Below, in pieces: positions 24,397-37,027 of a stretch of DNA of 64,000 nucleotides. Both the position numbers and the translations under genes were made by a program. Source of the DNA: Cloacibacterium rupense (GTDB lineage Bacteria; Bacteroidota; Bacteroidia; Flavobacteriales; Weeksellaceae); NCBI RefSeq assembly GCF_014645495.1, contig NZ_BMLV01000003.1, positions 236,618 to 300,617 of the forward strand, in the 5' to 3' direction. The number at the start of each line of letters is the position of its first letter. Position 1 is the stretch's first letter. The notes beneath the pieces are model-generated. The model did no database searches, had not been told where the DNA came from, and saw only the letters and a list, made by a program, of their open reading frames with translations.

Positions 24397-25671
24397 TTAT
24401 TTCAAAGTTTTTTGTAAAACAGAAACTTTACCGTCTATTGGTTCTGTAATTTTGAGACCTAGAATTTCTGCCACCAATGGATAAACATTTACGTTTGAGA
24501 ATTCATTAATCTCAAGATTATTTTTAAAAACATCACCCCAAGCGTAAAAAACTGCCTTCATTTCAGGAGTTTTTCTAGGATTATAGCCGTGCTTTCCTAC
24601 AGAAGTAGATTTTCCTTTTTCTAAAAATATCTTAGGAGCGTTCGGTACTAAAAGAATCTGACCAATCCTATTATACTTGTCATCTTTGGTCCCATAATGT
24701 AATTTCCTAGGAAATCTTTTGGTTAAAATTACTTTATAATCATCTGATTTAGCATCTTTTAATTGATGATAAATAGTTTCTATTTCATTAGGATTTTTAA
24801 CTATTACTCTCAATAAAGTTTGAGAATTAAAAATATCAAAACGTTCTTTATCAAGTAATATTTCTGGTATATAGAGCGGATTTTCTTTATCAACTTTTAT
24901 CATTCCGTGGTCTGAAACGAAAATAAAATTTACATTTTTAAGACCCAGTTCGTTTACTTTTTTCACTAAATTTCCAACGGCTGAGTCTACCAATTTTACA
25001 GAATTTTTAGCTTCTTCTGATTCTGGACCATAATGATGACCAGCAGCATCTACCTCTGGAAAATATAGTGAAATAAAGTGCGGGCGAACGTCTTCTGGTA
25101 ATTTCAACCAATTAATCACTTTAGAAATTTTTTCTTCAGGAGTGAATTTTTCGTGGTAATGGTAATAATACGTTGGTCTAGCACCACCTGCTTCACTTGC
25201 AGAACCAACCCAATGTAAAGATGCAGAAACTACACCTTGCTTTTCAGCCAAACTCCAAAGCGGAGTACCACCGTACCAAGAACCGTCTTCTGCATTTTCT
25301 TTTTTGCTCATGGCATAAAATTCTTTTCTAGAATAATCATAGAAAAAATTATCTACCAACCCGTGATGAGAAGGATACAAACCTGTGATTAAAGACCAAT
25401 GGTTTGGGAAAGTTATACTGGGAAAAGTTGGCAACATAGCCTTTGCACTTACACCTTGTTTAGAAAGATTTAAGAGATTTTCGGCGTTGTATTTTTTGGC
25501 GTAATCATACCTGAAACCATCTGCAGAAATTAAAATTAAATAGGGTTTTTCTTTGGCTAATGCAGAATTTGTTCTATTTGGGACTACTACTTGTGCAGTA
25601 TCTGCAGATTTATTTTGAGAAAAAGAAAAAGAAAAGACAAAAATAAATAGTATGTAGGTAAGATTTCTCAT
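24397..25671 (-). CDS. Secreted alkaline-phosphatase-superfamily phosphodiesterase (ENPP-like)
   Basis: A 424-residue protein with signal peptide MRNLTYILFIFVFSFSFSQ. The fold matches nucleotide pyrophosphatase/phosphodiesterases: first metal ligand D51 in ISADGFR, nucleophile T87 in FPSITFPNHWSLITGLYP, and later DVDAAGHHYGPES, FVSDHGM and GKHGYNP metal ligands. A Thr nucleophile favours diester hydrolysis over simple phosphatase action. It acts in the periplasm or outside the cell, and its substrate is unknown. A -7 box (TAATTTTG, 25687-25694) precedes it. Confidence 0.92.
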   Translation of the reverse strand: MRNLTYILFIFVFSFSFSQNKSADTAQVVVPNRTNSALAKEKPYLILISADGFRYDYAKKYNAENLLNLSKQGVSAKAMLPTFPSITFPNHWSLITGLYPSHHGLVDNFFYDYSRKEFYAMSKKENAEDGSWYGGTPLWSLAEKQGVVSASLHWVGSASEAGGARPTYYYHYHEKFTPEEKISKVINWLKLPEDVRPHFISLYFPEVDAAGHHYGPESEEAKNSVKLVDSAVGNLVKKVNELGLKNVNFIFVSDHGMIKVDKENPLYIPEILLDKERFDIFNSQTLLRVIVKNPNEIETIYHQLKDAKSDDYKVILTKRFPRKLHYGTKDDKYNRIGQILLVPNAPKIFLEKGKSTSVGKHGYNPRKTPEMKAVFYAWGDVFKNNLEINEFSNVNVYPLVAEILGLKITEPIDGKVSVLQKTLK

Positions 25672-25727
25672 TGTGAATATTTACTACAAAATTAAAGACT
25701 TTTCATCAAAAGTGAAGGTATTTCTTA

Positions 25728-25758
25728 ATAAAAAAATCCCGACAAAAATGCCGGGATT
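25728..25758 (-). terminator. Terminator of the DUF3467/rpoC end
   Basis: A 7-bp stem aatcccg/cgggatt (25735-25741 with 25752-25758), followed on the minus strand by a T run. Confidence 0.85.
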
Positions 25759-25784
25759 GTATATGCTAATAGTAATAATTATTA

Positions 25785-26087
25785 TTAAGCTTGAGCGTTT
25801 CCTCCTCCTAGTACGAAAGGTTCAACTTCTTTGATTTCTCCAAATTGAGCTTCATAGTTTTGGATATTTTGCTCTAATGCAGCTAAAACTCTCTTAGCGT
25901 GAAGTGGAGCTAGGATTACTCTACTTCTTACGTGAGCTTGTTGTACACCTGGCATTAATTGGATGAAATCTAAAACGAATTCAGATGGAGAGTGGTTTAC
26001 TAATGCTAAGTTGCAATATGCACCAGCAGCTACCATTTCGTTTAATTGGATATTGATGTTTTGATCTTGGTTTTGGTTATTATCCAT
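25785..26087 (-). CDS. DUF3467 protein
   Basis: A 100-residue protein matching DUF3467: an NxQIN-like start (QNINIQLNEMVAAGAYCNLALVNHSPSEFVLDFIQLMPGVQQAHVRSRVILAPLHAKRVLAALEQNI), no membrane helix and a Gly-Asn tail. In Bacteroidetes it usually follows rpoC, as here, 89 bp beyond it. It has its own -7 box (TATTTTTG, 26129-26136), and function is unknown. Confidence 0.9.
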   Translation of the reverse strand: MDNNQNQDQNINIQLNEMVAAGAYCNLALVNHSPSEFVLDFIQLMPGVQQAHVRSRVILAPLHAKRVLAALEQNIQNYEAQFGEIKEVEPFVLGGGNAQA

Positions 26088-26176
26088 TGTTATAAGATTT
26101 AATTGTTAAATATTAATTTATTCTTTTACAAAAATAAGGTTTAAAGAACAAAAATCATTCTTTAAACCTATATTTT

Positions 26177-29100
26177 TTAATTTAATTCTTCGAATTCTTT
26201 GTTAGAACCTACAATTACATTTTGGTAAACTTTAAGACCTGTACCTGCAGGAATTCTGTGACCTACAATTACGTTTTCTTTAAGACCGTTAAGTTCATCA
26301 ACTTTACCAGACACCGCTGCTTCGTTTAGAACTTTAGTAGTTTCTTGGAAAGATGCCGCAGACATAAATGACTTGGTCTGTAGTGCTGCTCTTGTAATAC
26401 CTTGTAGTACAGGAGTTGCAGTAGCCGTAAGGGCTTCACGAACTTCTACTAACTGAAGGTCTTCTCTCTTCAGTTTAGAGTTTTCGTCTCTCAATTCTCT
26501 AGCAGTAATCATTTGACCTGCTTTGAAGATTTTAGAATCACCTGGTTCAGTTACTACTTTTAATCCGAAAACTCTGTTGTTTTCTTCTAAGAAGTCGTAT
26601 TTGTGTTCTAAAGCACCTTCTAAGAATTGGGTATCACCACCATCTACAATTTCAACTTTTGTCATCATCTGTCTTACGATGATTTCAAAATGTTTGTCAT
26701 CAATTTTTACCCCTTGTAAACGGTAAACTTCTTGAATTTCGTTTACTAAGTATTCTTGTACGGCAGTAGGCCCTTTGATTTTTAGGATATCATCAGGAGT
26801 TACAGAACCATCAGAAAGTGGTGAACCAGCTCTCACGAAGTCATTTTCCTGAACTAAGATTTGGTTAGAAAGTTTTACTAAATATTTCTTCACCTCACCT
26901 GTTTTAGATTCTACTACCAACTCACGGTTACCTCTCTTAATTTTACCATAAGAAACTACACCGTCTATCTCTGTAACTACTGCAGGGTTAGAAGGATTTC
27001 TCGCTTCGAATAATTCGGTAACTCTCGGAAGACCTCCGGTGATATCCCCTGCTTTTGCAGATTTTCTTGGGATTTTGATTAAGACTTTACCTGCCTTAAT
27101 TTTTTCACCATCGTTAACCATTAAGTGGGCACCTACTGGTAAGTTGTAAGCTTTTTGCTCTACTCCTTTAGAGTCTACTACTTTCAATGTAGGAATTGCT
27201 TTTTTATTTCTAGATTCAGAGATTACTTTTTCTTCGAAACCAGTTTGTTCGTCAATTTCTAATTGGAAAGAAATACCTTGGATGATGTCTTCGTATTCTA
27301 CTTTACCAGCTGTTTCAGCAATGATAACCGCGTTATACGGATCCCATCTTGCGATAAGATCACCTTTTTTCACTTTATCACCAGGTTTTACAGAAAGTGC
27401 GGAACCATAAGGTACGTTAGCTACCATCAATGGAGTTCTAGCTGCATTATCTGCTACTAATCTAAATTCGGTAGAACGAGAGATTACAATTTCAGCTTCA
27501 TTTCCGTTTTCATCTTCAGAAGTAATAGTTCTCAATTCGTCCATTTCTACGATACCATCTCTCTTAGCAACGATAGTAGGATTTTCTGAAACGTTACCTG
27601 CTGTACCCCCTTGGTGGAAGGTTCTCAAGGTTAACTGAGTACCTGGTTCACCGATAGATTGTGCAGCAATTACACCTACTGCTTCACCCATGTGAATTGG
27701 TTTTCCAGTAGCTAGGTTTCTACCGTAACATTTAGCACAGATACCTTTTTTAGCTTCACAAGTAAGTGGCGAACGTACTTCAACAGTTTCTATACCTGCT
27801 GCTTCTATTTTTTTAGCTAATTCTTCGTTGATGATTTCATCTGCATTAACTAAAATTTCATCTGATTCTGGATCGTAAACATTGTGAAGAGAAACTCTAC
27901 CTAAGATTCTTTCAGAAAGTTTTTCTACGATTTCGTCATTCTTTTTCAATGCAGAAACTTCTGTACCTCTCAATGTACCACAATCATCTTCTGTTATGAT
28001 AACGTCTTGAGCTACGTCTACCAATCTTCTTGTAAGGTAACCAGCATCTGCAGTTTTAAGAGCGGTATCTGCAAGACCTTTACGAGCACCGTGGGTAGAG
28101 ATAAAGTATTCCAAGATTGATAAACCTTCTTTAAAGTTTGCAATAATCGGGTTTTCGATAATCTCAGCACCTACAGCACCAGCTTTTTGTGGTTTTGCCA
28201 TCAAACCTCTCATACCAGATAACTGACGAATCTGTTCTTTAGAACCCCTTGCCCCAGAATCTAGCATCATATATACAGAGTTGAAACCACCTTGGTCAGA
28301 TTTCATTCTGCTCATAATCATTTCTGTAAGACCAGCATTGGTATTTGTCCAAACGTCAATAACTTGGTTATAACGTTCTGTATCTGTGATAAGACCCATG
28401 TTATAGTTTCCTTTAATCTCATCTACCGTTTCAATTGCTTGAGCAATCATGGTTTTCTTTTCTGCTGGTACTACAATATCAGCCAGTGAGAATGAAAGAC
28501 CGCCTTTGAAAGCGTTCATATAACCTAGGTTCTTCATATCATCAAGGAACTTAACCGTAGTTGGGAAATCTGTATCTGCTAAGATTTTACCAATAACGTT
28601 TCTTAATGATTTTTTAGTCAATAATTCATTGATGTATCCTACTTGTTTAGGTACAATTTGGTTAAATAAAATTCTACCTACCGTAGTTTCTTGAAGTTTA
28701 GTTACAATTTCTCCTTCTTCAGTTTTGAATGGTAATCTACATCTAACTTTAGCATTAAGAGAAACTCTACCTTCAGCATACGCAATTTCTGTTTCTTCTG
28801 GAGAGTAGAATACTAAACCTTCACCTTTCACTTTCATATCTTCAGTAGAACTTAATTCTTTGGTCATGAAATAAAGACCCAAAACCATGTCCTGAGAAGG
28901 TACAGTGATAGGAGAACCATTAGCAGGGTTCAAGATATTCTGAGAACCTAGCATTAACAATTGAGCTTCTAGAATAGCTTCTGGCCCTAGAGGTAAGTGT
29001 ACCGCCATCTGGTCACCATCGAAGTCGGCGTTGAAAGCCGTTGTTACCAATGGGTGAAGTTGGATTGCTTTACCTTCAATCATTTTAGGCTGGAACGCTT

Positions 29101-30442
29101 GGATACCCAATCTGTGAAGCGTAGGTGCTCTGTTTAGAAGAACAGGGTGACCTTTCATCACGTTTTCTAGAATATCATAAACTACAGGTTCTTTTCTATC
29201 GATAATTCTTTTTGCAGATTTTACTGTTTTTACAATACCTCTTTCAATCAGTTTTCTGATAATGAATGGTTTGTAAAGTTCCGCTGCCATATCTTTCGGG
29301 ATACCACACTCGTGAAGTTGAAGATTTGGACCTACAACAATTACCGAACGTGCAGAGTAATCTACCCTTTTCCCTAATAAGTTTTGACGGAAACGACCTT
29401 GTTTTCCTTTCAATGAATCTGAAAGTGATTTCAAAGGTCTGTTAGATTCTGATTTTACAGCTGAAGATTTTCTAGTGTTATCAAATAAAGAATCTACCGC
29501 TTCCTGAAGCATACGCTTCTCATTTCTAAGGATTACTTCTGGAGCTTTAATCTCAAGAAGTCTCTTTAGACGGTTATTTCTAATGATTACTCTTCTGTAA
29601 AGGTCATTTAAATCTGATGTTGCGAAACGTCCTCCATCCAATGGAACTAAAGGTCTTAGTTCTGGTGGTATTACAGGAAGCACACGCATAATCATCCATT
29701 CTGGCTTATTGATCATTCTAGTATTAGCTCCTCTAAGTGCTTCTACTACATTTAATCTTTTTAATGCTTCAGTTCTTCTTTGTTTAGAAGATTCGTTGTG
29801 AGCTTTGTGACGAAGATCAAAAGAAAGCGCATCTAAGTCTATTCTTTTTAATAATTCTTCTACCGCTTCAGCACCCATTTTAGCAACAAACTTATTTGGG
29901 TCTGAATCATCTAAATATTGATTTTCAATAGGAAGAGTTTCTAAGATATCAAGGTATTCTTCTTCTGTAAGGAATTCTTTATCTTCGAAATCAGAACCAT
30001 CTGCTTTTTTGGCAATACCTTGTTGGATTACTACGTATCTTTCGTAGTAAATAATCATATCTAATTTTTTAGAAGGTAATCCTAAAAGGTAACCAATTTT
30101 GTTTGGAAGTGAACGGAAATACCAGATGTGAGCAACAGGAACTACCAAATTGATATGCCCAATTCTCTCTCTACGTACTTTTTTCTCGGTTACTTCTACA
30201 CCACAACGGTCGCAAACGATACCTTTGTAACGAATTCTCTTATATTTTCCACAAGCACATTCGTAATCCTTTACAGGTCCGAAGATTTTCTCGCAGAACA
30301 AACCGTCTCTTTCAGGTTTGTGCGTTCTATAATTAATCGTTTCAGGTTTTAAAACTTCTCCTTTAGATTCTTGAAGAATAATTTCTGGCGAAGCTAAACC
30401 GATGGTGATTTTATTAAATCTACTTGATTTATTTTTTGACAT
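26177..30442 (-). CDS. rpoC: RNA polymerase subunit beta'
   Basis: The 1421-residue subunit carries the N-terminal zinc finger ([23 protein letters not shown]), the catalytic [14 protein letters not shown] with three Mg-binding Asp, the bridge helix and trigger loop regions, and a second zinc site with [13 protein letters not shown]. Length is normal for Bacteroidetes. It starts 32 bp after rpoB and is co-transcribed with it. Confidence 0.98.
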   Translation of the reverse strand: MSKNKSSRFNKITIGLASPEIILQESKGEVLKPETINYRTHKPERDGLFCEKIFGPVKDYECACGKYKRIRYKGIVCDRCGVEVTEKKVRRERIGHINLVVPVAHIWYFRSLPNKIGYLLGLPSKKLDMIIYYERYVVIQQGIAKKADGSDFEDKEFLTEEEYLDILETLPIENQYLDDSDPNKFVAKMGAEAVEELLKRIDLDALSFDLRHKAHNESSKQRRTEALKRLNVVEALRGANTRMINKPEWMIMRVLPVIPPELRPLVPLDGGRFATSDLNDLYRRVIIRNNRLKRLLEIKAPEVILRNEKRMLQEAVDSLFDNTRKSSAVKSESNRPLKSLSDSLKGKQGRFRQNLLGKRVDYSARSVIVVGPNLQLHECGIPKDMAAELYKPFIIRKLIERGIVKTVKSAKRIIDRKEPVVYDILENVMKGHPVLLNRAPTLHRLGIQAFQPKMIEGKAIQLHPLVTTAFNADFDGDQMAVHLPLGPEAILEAQLLMLGSQNILNPANGSPITVPSQDMVLGLYFMTKELSSTEDMKVKGEGLVFYSPEETEIAYAEGRVSLNAKVRCRLPFKTEEGEIVTKLQETTVGRILFNQIVPKQVGYINELLTKKSLRNVIGKILADTDFPTTVKFLDDMKNLGYMNAFKGGLSFSLADIVVPAEKKTMIAQAIETVDEIKGNYNMGLITDTERYNQVIDVWTNTNAGLTEMIMSRMKSDQGGFNSVYMMLDSGARGSKEQIRQLSGMRGLMAKPQKAGAVGAEIIENPIIANFKEGLSILEYFISTHGARKGLADTALKTADAGYLTRRLVDVAQDVIITEDDCGTLRGTEVSALKKNDEIVEKLSERILGRVSLHNVYDPESDEILVNADEIINEELAKKIEAAGIETVEVRSPLTCEAKKGICAKCYGRNLATGKPIHMGEAVGVIAAQSIGEPGTQLTLRTFHQGGTAGNVSENPTIVAKRDGIVEMDELRTITSEDENGNEAEIVISRSTEFRLVADNAARTPLMVANVPYGSALSVKPGDKVKKGDLIARWDPYNAVIIAETAGKVEYEDIIQGISFQLEIDEQTGFEEKVISESRNKKAIPTLKVVDSKGVEQKAYNLPVGAHLMVNDGEKIKAGKVLIKIPRKSAKAGDITGGLPRVTELFEARNPSNPAVVTEIDGVVSYGKIKRGNRELVVESKTGEVKKYLVKLSNQILVQENDFVRAGSPLSDGSVTPDDILKIKGPTAVQEYLVNEIQEVYRLQGVKIDDKHFEIIVRQMMTKVEIVDGGDTQFLEGALEHKYDFLEENNRVFGLKVVTEPGDSKIFKAGQMITARELRDENSKLKREDLQLVEVREALTATATPVLQGITRAALQTKSFMSAASFQETTKVLNEAAVSGKVDELNGLKENVIVGHRIPAGTGLKVYQNVIVGSNKEFEELN

Positions 30443-30474
30443 AATTTGTTCAAATAAAAATTAAAAATTGAGGA

Positions 30475-33400
30475 TTACTCTTCCAATCTTATATCAAGAC
30501 CTAGACCTTGTAATTCGTGTAACAATACGTTGAAAGATTCTGGAATACCAGGTTCTGGCATAGCCTCCCCTTTTGCGATTGCTTCATACGTTTTCGCTCT
30601 ACCGATTACGTCGTCTGATTTCACAGTTAAGATTTCTCTCAAGATGTTAGATGCACCGAATGCTTCTAGTGCCCAAACCTCCATCTCTCCGAATCTCTGA
30701 CCTCCGAATTGTGCTTTACCACCTAGAGGTTGCTGAGTAATTAATGAATAAGGACCAATAGAACGTGCGTGCATCTTGTCATCTACCATGTGACCTAGTT
30801 TCAACATATAAATTACCCCTACTGTAGCAGGCTGAGTAAATCTCTCACCGGTACCACCATCATATAAATAAGTACTTCCGTAGATTGGTAAACCAGCTTT
30901 TTCTGTATATTCAGTAATTTGGTCTAAGCTTGCACCATCAAAGATTGGGGTAGCAAATTTTAAGCCTAATTTTTTACCAGCCCATCCTAAAACGGTTTCG
31001 TAAATCTGCCCGATGTTCATACGAGAAGGTACCCCTAGTGGATTCAATACGATATCTACTGGAGTTCCGTCTTCTAAGAATGGCATATCTTCTTCTCTTA
31101 CGATTCTAGACACAATACCTTTGTTACCGTGACGACCTGCCATTTTATCACCTACATTTAATTTACGTTTTTTAGCGATGTAAACTTTTGCTAGTTTTAT
31201 GATACCTGCAGGTAGCTCATCTCCGATAGAAATAGCATATTTCTCACGGTTTTTAACCCCTTGAATATCATTATACTTAATTTTATAGTTATGAATTAAT
31301 TGTTTAATTAAATCATTTTTGTCTGCATCTACTGTCCAATCAGAACCGCTTACGTTTACATAATCTTCTACAGATTGAAGAAGTTTCAGCGTAAACTTAG
31401 CCCCTTTAGGAATGATTTCTTCTTCTAAGTCGTTATTAACACCTTGAGAAGTTTTACCATTAACTAGAGTATTGAGTTTTTCTAGAAGAGTATTTCTTAA
31501 TTGATCGAACTGAGCTTTGTATCTATTTTCGATTTCTTCAAGTTTTAACTTTTCTTCTGTTCTCTTCTTCTTATCTTTAATATTTCTTGAGAATAATTTT
31601 TTGTCGATAACTACCCCTCTTAATGAAGAATCTGCTTTCAAAGAAGCATCTTTTACATCACCAGCTTTGTCACCGAAGATTGCTCTCAATAGTTTTTCTT
31701 CTGGAGTAGGGTCAGATTCACCTTTTGGAGTGATTTTACCAATAAGGATATCACCAGGTTTCACTTCTGCACCAATTCTAATCATACCGTTTTCGTCAAG
31801 ATCTTTAGTAGCCTCTTCAGAAACGTTTGGTATATCAGCTGTCAGTTCTTCCATACCTAGTTTGGTATCTCTTACTTCTAGTGAATATTCATCTACGTGA
31901 ATAGAAGTAAACCAGTCTTCTCTTACTACTTTTTCGTTGATTACAATTGCATCCTCGAAGTTATACCCTTTCCAAGGCATGAAGGCTACAGTAAGGTTTC
32001 TACCAAGAGCTAATTCTCCTTTTTCGGTAGCATAACCATCACAAAGCACTTGTCCTTTTACTACGGTATCACCTACTCTCACGTTTGGTCTAAGAGTAAT
32101 GGTAGTAGATTGGTTTGTTTTTCTAAACTTAGTAAGGTTATAAGTTTTAGTAGCAGATTCGAATTGTACTAAATCTTCGTCTTCGCTTCTTTCGTATTTA
32201 ATTACAATTTTATCAGCATCTACGTATTCTACAACACCATTTCCGTCTGCATTGATTAGAATTCTAGAATCAGCAGCTACTTGTTTTTCTAAACCAGTAC
32301 CAACTACAGGTGCTTCTGGTTTTAATAAAGGAACAGCCTGACGCATCATGTTAGATCCCATCAAAGCACGGTTCGCATCATCATGCTCTAAGAAAGGAAT
32401 TAAAGATGCAGAAATACCAGCAATCTGGTTAGGTGCAATATCTAATAATTCTACTTCTGTAGGAGTTACCACAGGATAGTCACCATCTAGACGAGCAATA
32501 ACTCTCTCTGTATTAAATGTACCATCTTCTGCTAAATCTACGTTTGCCTGAGCAATCACTTTACCTTCTTCGTCTTCTGCATTTAAGAAAATAGGAGCAG
32601 CAGAGAAATCTACTTTACCATTTTCTACTTTTCTATAAGGTGTTTCTATGAAACCTAAAGTATTGATTTTTGCATAACATCCTAATGAAGAAATCAAACC
32701 GATGTTTGGTCCTTCAGGAGTTTCGATCGGACAAATTCTACCATAGTGAGTATGGTGAACGTCTCGAACCTCAAAACCTGCTCTTTCTCTTGATAAACCA
32801 CCAGGTCCTAATGCTGATAATCTTCTCTTGTGAGTGATTTCAGACAATGGGTTGGTTTGGTCCATAAACTGAGAAAGCTGGTTGGTACCAAAGAATGAAT
32901 TGATTACTGAAGTTAATGTTTTAGCATTTACTAAGTCTAATGGCGTAAAGATTTCGTTATCTCTTACGTTCATTCTTTCTTTAATTGTTCTTGCAATTCT
33001 AGAAAGACCTACACCAAATTGACCTGCCAATTGCTCACCAACAGTTTTTATTCTTCTGTTTGATAAGTGGTCGATATCATCTACTTCAGTTTTAGAATTA
33101 GCCAATTCTATCAAGTGTCTTACGATAGAGATAATATCTTCTTTGGTAAGAACTTCTGTAGTAGTAGGAATATTAAGACCTAATTTTTTGTTCAATCTAT
33201 AACGTCCTACTTCACCTAGAGAATATCTTTGTTCAGAGAAGAATAATTTTTCGATAATTCCTCTTGCAGTTTCTTCATCTGGTGGATCTGCGTTACGTAA
33301 CTGACGATAAATGTACTCTACCGCTTCTTTTTCTGAGTTGGTAGGGTCTTTTTGTAAAGTATTTTGAATGATAGAGAACTCACCACTATTTTCGTTGTGG

Positions 33401-34302
33401 ATTAAGATAGACTTAACACCAGCATCCAAAATAAGGTCTAGATGTTCTTTTTCTAAAATAGTTTCTCTATCAAGGATAATTTCATTTCTTTCGATAGAAA
33501 CTACCTCACCAGTATCTTCGTCTACGAAATCTTCGAACCAAGTATTCAATACTCTAGCTGCTAAAGTTCTACCTTGAACTTTTTTAAGATTTGCTTTAGA
33601 CACTTTTACTTCTTCTGCCAAGTCAAAAATCTGAAGAATTTCTTTATCAGATTCATAACCAATAGCTCTTAAAAGAGTAGTAAGTGGTAATTTCTTTTTA
33701 CGGTCAATATACGCATACATTACGTTATTGATATCCGTAGTAAATTCCATCCAAGATCCTTTGAAAGGGATAATTCTTGAATAGTAAAGTTTAGTTCCGT
33801 TAGCATGATAAGTCTGCCCGAAGAATACCCCCGGAGATCTGTGTAACTGTGTTACCACTACTCTTTCGGCACCATTGATGATGAAAGAACCAGAAGGTGT
33901 CATGTAAGGAACTGGACCTAAATATACATCTTGAATTACAGTTTGGAAATCTTCGTGTTCTGGGTCTGTACAGTATAATTTAAGTCTTGCTTTTAGAGGA
34001 ACTGAATAGGTCAATCCTCTTTCCACGCATTCATCAATAGAATAACGAGGTGAATCTACCAAATAATCTAGAAATTCTAAAACGAACTGGTTTCTAGAGT
34101 CTGTGATAGGAAAATTTTCTTGGAAAGTCTTGTAAAGACCTTCATTCACTCTGTCCTCAGGAAGGGTATCTAACTGGAAAAATTCTTTGAAAGATTGTAA
34201 CTGGATATCTAAGAAATCCGGTGTTACAACATTTCCTTTCGCAGAAGAAAAGTTAATTCTTTGATTTTCCTGAGTGCTTGAGATAGCTTTTGATTTACTC
34301 AT
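30475..34302 (-). CDS. rpoB: RNA polymerase subunit beta
   Basis: The 1275-residue subunit has the rifampicin-binding core ([68 protein letters not shown]) and the C-terminal clamp segment with [24 protein letters not shown]. The rifampicin-contact region looks wild type in character. It is separated from rplL by 307 bp that contain a hairpin, so rpoBC may have partly separate control. Confidence 0.98.
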   Translation of the reverse strand: MSKSKAISSTQENQRINFSSAKGNVVTPDFLDIQLQSFKEFFQLDTLPEDRVNEGLYKTFQENFPITDSRNQFVLEFLDYLVDSPRYSIDECVERGLTYSVPLKARLKLYCTDPEHEDFQTVIQDVYLGPVPYMTPSGSFIINGAERVVVTQLHRSPGVFFGQTYHANGTKLYYSRIIPFKGSWMEFTTDINNVMYAYIDRKKKLPLTTLLRAIGYESDKEILQIFDLAEEVKVSKANLKKVQGRTLAARVLNTWFEDFVDEDTGEVVSIERNEIILDRETILEKEHLDLILDAGVKSILIHNENSGEFSIIQNTLQKDPTNSEKEAVEYIYRQLRNADPPDEETARGIIEKLFFSEQRYSLGEVGRYRLNKKLGLNIPTTTEVLTKEDIISIVRHLIELANSKTEVDDIDHLSNRRIKTVGEQLAGQFGVGLSRIARTIKERMNVRDNEIFTPLDLVNAKTLTSVINSFFGTNQLSQFMDQTNPLSEITHKRRLSALGPGGLSRERAGFEVRDVHHTHYGRICPIETPEGPNIGLISSLGCYAKINTLGFIETPYRKVENGKVDFSAAPIFLNAEDEEGKVIAQANVDLAEDGTFNTERVIARLDGDYPVVTPTEVELLDIAPNQIAGISASLIPFLEHDDANRALMGSNMMRQAVPLLKPEAPVVGTGLEKQVAADSRILINADGNGVVEYVDADKIVIKYERSEDEDLVQFESATKTYNLTKFRKTNQSTTITLRPNVRVGDTVVKGQVLCDGYATEKGELALGRNLTVAFMPWKGYNFEDAIVINEKVVREDWFTSIHVDEYSLEVRDTKLGMEELTADIPNVSEEATKDLDENGMIRIGAEVKPGDILIGKITPKGESDPTPEEKLLRAIFGDKAGDVKDASLKADSSLRGVVIDKKLFSRNIKDKKKRTEEKLKLEEIENRYKAQFDQLRNTLLEKLNTLVNGKTSQGVNNDLEEEIIPKGAKFTLKLLQSVEDYVNVSGSDWTVDADKNDLIKQLIHNYKIKYNDIQGVKNREKYAISIGDELPAGIIKLAKVYIAKKRKLNVGDKMAGRHGNKGIVSRIVREEDMPFLEDGTPVDIVLNPLGVPSRMNIGQIYETVLGWAGKKLGLKFATPIFDGASLDQITEYTEKAGLPIYGSTYLYDGGTGERFTQPATVGVIYMLKLGHMVDDKMHARSIGPYSLITQQPLGGKAQFGGQRFGEMEVWALEAFGASNILREILTVKSDDVIGRAKTYEAIAKGEAMPEPGIPESFNVLLHELQGLGLDIRLEE

Positions 34303-34609
34303 AAAATGGTAAGAAAAGTTGGGTTAAAAAATATTTTACTTTATTTTAAAAAATATCAAAAATGCAGAGTGTTTGATGTTAGATGCCAGATGTTTAACAT
34401 CCTGCTTCCTGCATCTAGCTTTCTACATTTCTAACTGCAACACTGGTATATCTTTTCACAGCGTAGTGCAAAATATTTTTTTCTTGAATTTAAAAATTTT
34501 CAAAATATTGAAAATCAACAAGTTAAGTTTAATGAAAAATTTAACTCTTAAAATAGACATAGACCTACCCATAATTGGGAAGGTCTAAGTCTTATTTGGT
34601 GTAAATAGA
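34303..34609. other. rplL-rpoB spacer with 7-bp repeats and a hairpin
   Basis: This 307-bp spacer holds inverted 7-bp repeat arrays (gatgtta at 34375, gatgcca, gatgttt; then aacatcc, tgcttcc, tgcatct, agctttc to 34423). Nearer rplL, on the minus strand after its stop, is an imperfect hairpin agacct...aggtct (about 34558-34588) without a strong T run. It may act as an attenuator between rplL and rpoB. I see no gene. Confidence 0.6.
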
Positions 34610-34978
34610 TTATTTTAATTCTACTTCTGCACCAGCTTCTTCTAATTGTTTCTTAAGAGCTTCAGCTTCGTCTTTAGAAGCACCTTCTTTAATAGCAGTT
34701 GGAGCACCATCTACCATATCTTTAGCTTCTTTAAGACCTGCACCTGTTAAATCTTTTACTAATTTAACGATAGCTAATTTAGAAGCACCAGCTGATTTAA
34801 GGATTACGTCGAATTCAGTTTTTTCTTCAGCAGCATCAGCAGCTCCACCAGCAGCTACAACTACAGCAGCAGCAGCAGGCTCAATTCCGTACTCATCCTT
34901 AAGGATAGCAGCAAGTTCGTTTACGTCTTTTACAGTTAGGTTTACTAGCGTTTCAGCTAAATTTTTTAAATCTGACAT
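34610..34978 (-). CDS. rplL: 50S ribosomal protein L7/L12
   Basis: A 122-residue protein with an N-terminal dimer domain, an Ala-rich hinge ([14 protein letters not shown]) and a C-terminal factor-binding domain ([39 protein letters not shown]). It forms the flexible stalk that recruits translation GTPases. It is encoded directly after rplJ, whose protein is its binding partner. Confidence 0.97.
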   Translation of the reverse strand: MSDLKNLAETLVNLTVKDVNELAAILKDEYGIEPAAAAVVVAAGGAADAAEEKTEFDVILKSAGASKLAIVKLVKDLTGAGLKEAKDMVDGAPTAIKEGASKDEAEALKKQLEEAGAEVELK

Positions 34979-35046
34979 TGTATTAATGTTTAAATTGTTG
35001 AACGATTTATGTTATTTTTTTTGAGTGTCTATTTGAGACATTTTAA

Positions 35047-35655
35047 TTATTCCGCAGCAGGAGCTTCACCTTCAGCCGCAGGAGCTTCTGGAGTTTCTTC
35101 TGTTGCAGGAGCTTCAGCTACTACTTCTGGAGCAGCTTCTACAGCTGGAGCCTCCTCAGTTTTTGCACCTTTAGCTTCTTCTTTGTTTTCTAAAGCAGAA
35201 ATCAATCTTTGGATTGGAGATTGAAGTAATCCGATGATTTCACCAATCATTTCTTCTCTAGACTTAATGTTTGCTAATGTATCTAGGTTTTCATCACCTA
35301 CATAGAAAGTTTCTTGTAAGTAAGCAGATTTAAGAGCTGGTATAGCATCTTTTTTTCTGAAACCTTGGATCAATTTAGCAGGAGCATTAGCAGTTTCTGC
35401 AATCATTACAGCAGTGTTACCTTTAAATGAAGGGAACATTTCTGAATAATCTACACCTTCTATTTGCTCCATTGCTTTTTGTAGTAAAGTATTTTTTACT
35501 ACTTTAAGCTTGATGTTATTTTTAAATGCTTGTCTTCTAAAATCTGAAGTTTGAGCAGCATTCAATCCTTCAAGATTTGCTACATACACTACTTTAGCGT
35601 CTTGTAACATATCTTTAACTTCTTGTATTACTAATACTTTTTCTTCTTTTGTCAT
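35047..35655 (-). CDS. rplJ: 50S ribosomal protein L10 with Ala/Glu/Pro-rich tail
   Basis: The first 165 or so residues are standard L10 (RRQAFKNNIKLKVVKNTLLQKAM, FKGNTAVMIAE). The last 45 are an unusual tail of EAPAVEAAPEV-type repeats (Ala, Glu and Pro), longer than in E. coli. The tail is acidic and disordered-looking. It could lengthen the stalk base or be neutral. The encoding DNA is a tract of alternating gca/gct and gaa codons. Confidence 0.95.
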   Translation of the reverse strand: MTKEEKVLVIQEVKDMLQDAKVVYVANLEGLNAAQTSDFRRQAFKNNIKLKVVKNTLLQKAMEQIEGVDYSEMFPSFKGNTAVMIAETANAPAKLIQGFRKKDAIPALKSAYLQETFYVGDENLDTLANIKSREEMIGEIIGLLQSPIQRLISALENKEEAKGAKTEEAPAVEAAPEVVAEAPATEETPEAPAAEGEAPAAE

Positions 35656-35668
35656 TGTCTTTCAGATT

Positions 35669-36361
35669 TTAGTTAACAGATTTAGTATCAATTGCAATCC
35701 CCGGACTCATTGTAGAAGAAAGGTAGATAGATTTTACGTAAGTACCTTTAGCCGCAGTTGGTTTTAATTTAATTAACGTGTGAATTAATTCAGCAGCGTT
35801 TTCTTTTAATTTAGCAGCATCGAAAGATACTTTACCAATACCCGCGTGGATAATACCGTATTTATCTACTTTAAAATCAATTTTACCAGCTTTTACTTCT
35901 GCAACAGCTTTACCAACTTCCATAGTTACAGTACCAGATTTTGGGTTTGGCATAAGACCTCTAGGACCTAAGATTCTTCCTAATGGACCTAGTTTACCCA
36001 TAACTGCAGGCATAGTAACGATTACGTCTACATCTGTCCAACCTTCTTTTATTTTTTGTAAGTATTCATCTAATCCTACATAATCTGCACCTGCTTCTTT
36101 AGCTTCTGCTTCTTTATCTGGAGTTACTAATGCTAATACTTTCACATCTTTACCTGTACCGTGAGGAAGAGATACTACACCTCTTACCATTTGGTTTGCT
36201 TTTCTAGGATCTACCCCTAATCTAACCGCGAGGTCAACAGAAGCATCAAACTTAGCATAGTTCAATTCTTTTACTAATGCAGAAGCTTCTTCTAGGCTAT
36301 ACACCTTGTTTTTCTCTACTTTGCTTGCAACTTCTTTTTGCTTTTTCGTTAATTTTGCCAT
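35669..36361 (-). CDS. rplA: 50S ribosomal protein L1
   Basis: A 230-residue protein with the L1 stalk motifs ([34 protein letters not shown] and [14 protein letters not shown]). It binds 23S rRNA and in many bacteria represses its own operon. It is placed between rplK and rplJ with 11- to 13-bp gaps. Confidence 0.98.
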   Translation of the reverse strand: MAKLTKKQKEVASKVEKNKVYSLEEASALVKELNYAKFDASVDLAVRLGVDPRKANQMVRGVVSLPHGTGKDVKVLALVTPDKEAEAKEAGADYVGLDEYLQKIKEGWTDVDVIVTMPAVMGKLGPLGRILGPRGLMPNPKSGTVTMEVGKAVAEVKAGKIDFKVDKYGIIHAGIGKVSFDAAKLKENAAELIHTLIKLKPTAAKGTYVKSIYLSSTMSPGIAIDTKSVN

Positions 36362-36372
36362 TTCAATAAGTA

Positions 36373-36816
36373 TTAAGCGTTAGACGGTTTTGTTCCAGTT
36401 ACTCTCAATCCCATAGAACGAGCAGTACCTGCAACCATTGATAATGCAGAATCCATAGTAAAACAGTTCAAATCAGCCATTTTATCTTCGGCGATTTTTT
36501 TCACTTGTTCCCAAGTTACAGAACCTACTTTTACTCTGTTTGGTTCTCCAGAACCTCCTTTTACCTTAGCAGCTTCCATTAATTGGATTGCAGCTGGTGG
36601 AGTTTTAATTACGAATTCGAAAGACTTATCTTCGTAAACAGTAATTAGAACAGGTAAAACTTGCCCTGGCTTGTCTTGTGTTCTTCCATTAAATTGTTTA
36701 CAAAACTCCATAATGTTTACCCCAGCAGAACCTAATGCAGGACCAACTGGAGGTGAAGGATTGGCAGCGCCACCTTTCACTTGGAGTTTCACCATTTTAA
36801 AGACTTTTTTAGCCAT
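36373..36816 (-). CDS. rplK: 50S ribosomal protein L11
   Basis: A 147-residue protein with the N-terminal [29 protein letters not shown] and C-terminal RNA-binding domain. It is the first gene of the rplKAJL unit. A -7 box (36913-36920) about 100 bp upstream gives this unit its own promoter, separate from nusG, which ends in a terminator. Confidence 0.98.
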   Translation of the reverse strand: MAKKVFKMVKLQVKGGAANPSPPVGPALGSAGVNIMEFCKQFNGRTQDKPGQVLPVLITVYEDKSFEFVIKTPPAAIQLMEAAKVKGGSGEPNRVKVGSVTWEQVKKIAEDKMADLNCFTMDSALSMVAGTARSMGLRVTGTKPSNA

Positions 36817-36912
36817 TGTTTAATTTTTAAAAATTTTTAATTTATGAATGTGGAAGCATTTATAAATCAGTAAGTTAGATTATCTCACTTTTCTAACTCA
36901 CTTTTCAGGGTG

Positions 36913-36920
36913 CAAAATTA
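36913..36920 (-). promoter_or_regulatory. -7 promoter box of rplKAJL
   Basis: TAATTTTG on the minus strand. The leader of about 90 bases contains a possible small hairpin but no obvious L1-binding mimic. Confidence 0.5.
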
Positions 36921-37027
36921 AGATTTTTTTTTGAATCTGCAATAGTTAGTGCGTTGATTTTTAGAAAGAATTTTTAAAAAATATTATTAGTCAAGATTGC
37001 AAATCTACAACATCGAGATATTTCAAA

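Noticed and set aside
34373..34588. 71-codon frame in the rplL-rpoB spacer
   Set aside because: Built from 7-bp repeats and AT-rich spacer, with no conserved sequence.
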